Assembly: GCA_934675695.1 (NCBI GenBank)
Contig: CAKURN010000073.1
Coordinates: forward strand, 1 to 7,088
Length of the DNA: 7,088 nt
Direction of reading: 5' to 3'
Origin: an uncultured Candidatus Melainabacteria bacterium
GTDB lineage: Bacteria; Cyanobacteriota; Vampirovibrionia; Gastranaerophilales; Gastranaerophilaceae
Positions 5,511 to 7,088 of this stretch are shown in pieces (position 1 is the first letter of the stretch; each line of letters starts with the position of its first letter). The notes beneath the pieces are model-generated. The model did not search any database, was not told where the DNA came from, and saw only the letters and a list, made by a program, of their open reading frames with translations. The position numbers and the translations under genes are program-made.

Positions 5511-7088
5511 TGCCGCTTGAATCAAAAATGAAACTCAGGGGCGAAATACTTTCTATCCTGAATAAATACAATACAGATAAGCAAATAAATAACAAAACCA
5601 TAAAAAACGATATAGAGCAGCTTTTAAAAATTGAAGATAAAGAGCTTCTTAGTAAAATTTTGTTAACCGAAATAGTAACAGGTGACAAAAAATATGTAAA
5701 ATACTGTTCTTTGTTTGTTTTGAGGGCATTAGATAAAGAAGATATTCAAAAACAATCTGTAAAAATTCTAGAAAAAAAAGATATCTCTGATGAGAAAAAA
5801 GTCGTTTTGCTATCTATATTGAGGCAAAAAGAAATATGTTTTTCACCTGAAGAAGTTGAGGGTTTTATTTGTGATTTAGATAAAACAGCAGCAGAAGGCG
5901 TAAAACATTTTTTAGCTGATACAGTAGAAAATCCGGAAGCTCAGATTGATTTGTTGGATTTTTATCAAGGAATTACGCATGAAGAAAAAATTTCTCTTTT
6001 AAATAATTTAACATTTGAAAACAACTCAAGAGAAACTATAAATGCTCTTAGTATACTGAGTTGTTTGAATTTAACAGAAGCAGAAATAAAAATAATCTCC
6101 GATAGTCTTTTAGATACAAATTTCAAAGAAGCCATTTTGGGTCTTGAAAATATTTTAAAATTCAACGACTGTAAAGAGATTTTAGCTCACAAAATCAAAA
6201 AAAAGATAAAAGAATTAAAATTTAAAAATCCAAAATACAAAAACGACCTTTTAACAATCAATAGCAAATGCTACAAATCTTATGTTTGTTTTGTTGATGG
6301 AAATTGGAATTTTTCTTTAATTTTTTCAAGAATTTATAAAGACAATCTTATTGATACTTTTTTTGCAACAATAAATGTAGATTTAGGGATAACTTCTGTC
6401 ATAGGCTTTCATAAAATAGAAAAAGCAAACTTTAGAGAAATTCTTCAGCGATTGTTTGTAGATTCTCCTCCGATAGAAATCGAACCCGAGGTTTTAGCTT
6501 CTTTGATTGATTTTTACAAAACAAAAAACACAAGAGTAAATTCGCTTTTGCCTTATGAATTTAATGTATGGGAAAATCTGTTGTCAGATGTAGAAAGATG
6601 CAAAGAAGATGTTTCTTTATATATAAATTCAAAACTGACTTATGTTGAAATAAAAGAAAATAAACTTAAAAATTTATTCAATTCAAAAATAATTTCGACT
6701 TGGTTTTATACAAAAAATCAAAACAAAAAAATCGAAGAAATATTTTCTATTCCAAACAAACAAAATATCAAAAATCCAACTCAATTAGAAGAAGATATAG
6801 CTAAATTTATCGACACCAAAATAATAAACGACGAGGATTTTATCAGCTCTTTTAAATCAAAATTGCTTTTACAAGCGTATATTTCTAAACTTGCAAAATT
6901 AAATGCTATTAGTAATTATTTGTTTAGTATATGCTATAAAATAGACTATATGAAATTGTTTTTGAATTATATTTTTCAAAAAAGCATTTGTGAGTATTTG
7001 TTAATCAATATCAAAAGCAACAGGCAAACAAACAAGTTCAAAAAAACAGAAAAAATTGATTTTACTGAAGAAGAAGTAAACAAACTAC
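5510..7088 (+). CDS. Large helical protein, possible HEAT-like repeats, unknown function (partial, 3' end outside window)
   Basis: The frame is open from the ATG at 5510 to the window edge (526 residues, no stop). The ATG shares its first base with the TAA of the zinc-finger gene. GGAG at 5491-5494 is distant (15 nt), so reinitiation is likely. A second ATG at 5528 has no ribosome binding site. Residues 1-235 are a run of short amphipathic helices with a spacing typical of HEAT/ARM-like solenoids, though I could not define regular repeats. Residues 254-310 look like a separate beta-containing domain: YVCFVDGNWNFSLIFSRIY, then TINVDLGITSVIGFHKIEKANFREIL. Residues 322-360 (EPEVLASLIDFY, then LPYEFNVWENLL) seem to belong with it. 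The rest is helical and lysine-rich. There is no signal peptide and no nucleotide-binding motif. I recall similar domain order in large uncharacterised bacterial proteins but cannot name a family. The gene pair suggests a physical or regulatory link to the zinc-finger protein. Confidence 0.78.
   Translation, partial: MPLESKMKLRGEILSILNKYNTDKQINNKTIKNDIEQLLKIEDKELLSKILLTEIVTGDKKYVKYCSLFVLRALDKEDIQKQSVKILEKKDISDEKKVVLLSILRQKEICFSPEEVEGFICDLDKTAAEGVKHFLADTVENPEAQIDLLDFYQGITHEEKISLLNNLTFENNSRETINALSILSCLNLTEAEIKIISDSLLDTNFKEAILGLENILKFNDCKEILAHKIKKKIKELKFKNPKYKNDLLTINSKCYKSYVCFVDGNWNFSLIFSRIYKDNLIDTFFATINVDLGITSVIGFHKIEKANFREILQRLFVDSPPIEIEPEVLASLIDFYKTKNTRVNSLLPYEFNVWENLLSDVERCKEDVSLYINSKLTYVEIKENKLKNLFNSKIISTWFYTKNQNKKIEEIFSIPNKQNIKNPTQLEEDIAKFIDTKIINDEDFISSFKSKLLLQAYISKLAKLNAISNYLFSICYKIDYMKLFLNYIFQKSICEYLLINIKSNRQTNKFKKTEKIDFTEEEVNKL

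Noticed and set aside
5165..5688. Two minus-strand open frames opposite the zinc-finger gene and the start of the large gene
   Set aside because: The zinc-finger protein on the plus strand is clearly real from its four Cys and ClpX pattern. The opposing frames are hydrophobic shadows.
5256..7088. A clpX gene broken by a frameshift after its zinc finger
   Set aside because: The sequence after 5510 holds no Walker A, Walker B or sensor motifs of the ClpX ATPase, and the downstream frame is a long unrelated protein.

Overview
The window is AT-rich bacterial DNA with dense, short-spaced genes. Standard stop codons are used: TAA, TAG and TGA all end genes here. The likely source is a gut-type, low-GC bacterium with a Gram-negative-style envelope, possibly a Melainabacteria/Gastranaerophilales member. 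That placement is an impression from the style of the proteins and is not proven. Only two genes belong to families I can name firmly: the Obg/CgtA GTPase and a DtxR/MntR-family metal-dependent repressor. A third carries a clear ClpX-type zinc-binding domain.

Minus-strand block, 1-5100. Read in the direction of transcription it starts with a small basic protein of unknown function (5100-4750), which ends in a strong intrinsic terminator (4631-4660). Next comes a promoter with a consensus -35 box and a 17-bp spacer. It carries two near-identical dyads, T.AGGT..ACCT.A, whose centres are 32 bp apart. One dyad fills the -35/-10 spacer and the other covers the Shine-Dalgarno sequence of the next gene. 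That gene is the DtxR-like regulator (4522-4115), so metal-dependent autorepression is the natural reading. It overlaps by ATGA a glycine-rich multi-pass membrane protein (4118-3117). After a 63-nt gap follow a 195-residue unknown protein (3053-2466) and obg (2466-1177), the last two joined by a TAGTG overlap. A separate candidate promoter then precedes a gene that runs off the left edge (1062-1). It encodes a single-pass membrane protein with a very acidic cytoplasmic tail and a periplasmic domain that looks like the PilP/GspC homology region of pilus and type II secretion systems.

Plus-strand block, 5256-7088, divergent from the above. A promoter (5206-5234) drives a two-gene unit. The first gene is an 84-residue protein that is essentially a free-standing ClpX zinc-binding domain. 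The second overlaps it by TAATG and encodes a long, lysine-rich, mostly helical protein that runs off the right edge.

The most interesting points are the paired operators at the regulator promoter, the regulator-membrane protein-unknown-Obg arrangement, and the stand-alone ClpX zinc finger coupled to a large unknown protein. No rRNA, tRNA, CRISPR array or insertion sequence was seen, and no stretch of more than 300 bases lacks a gene.
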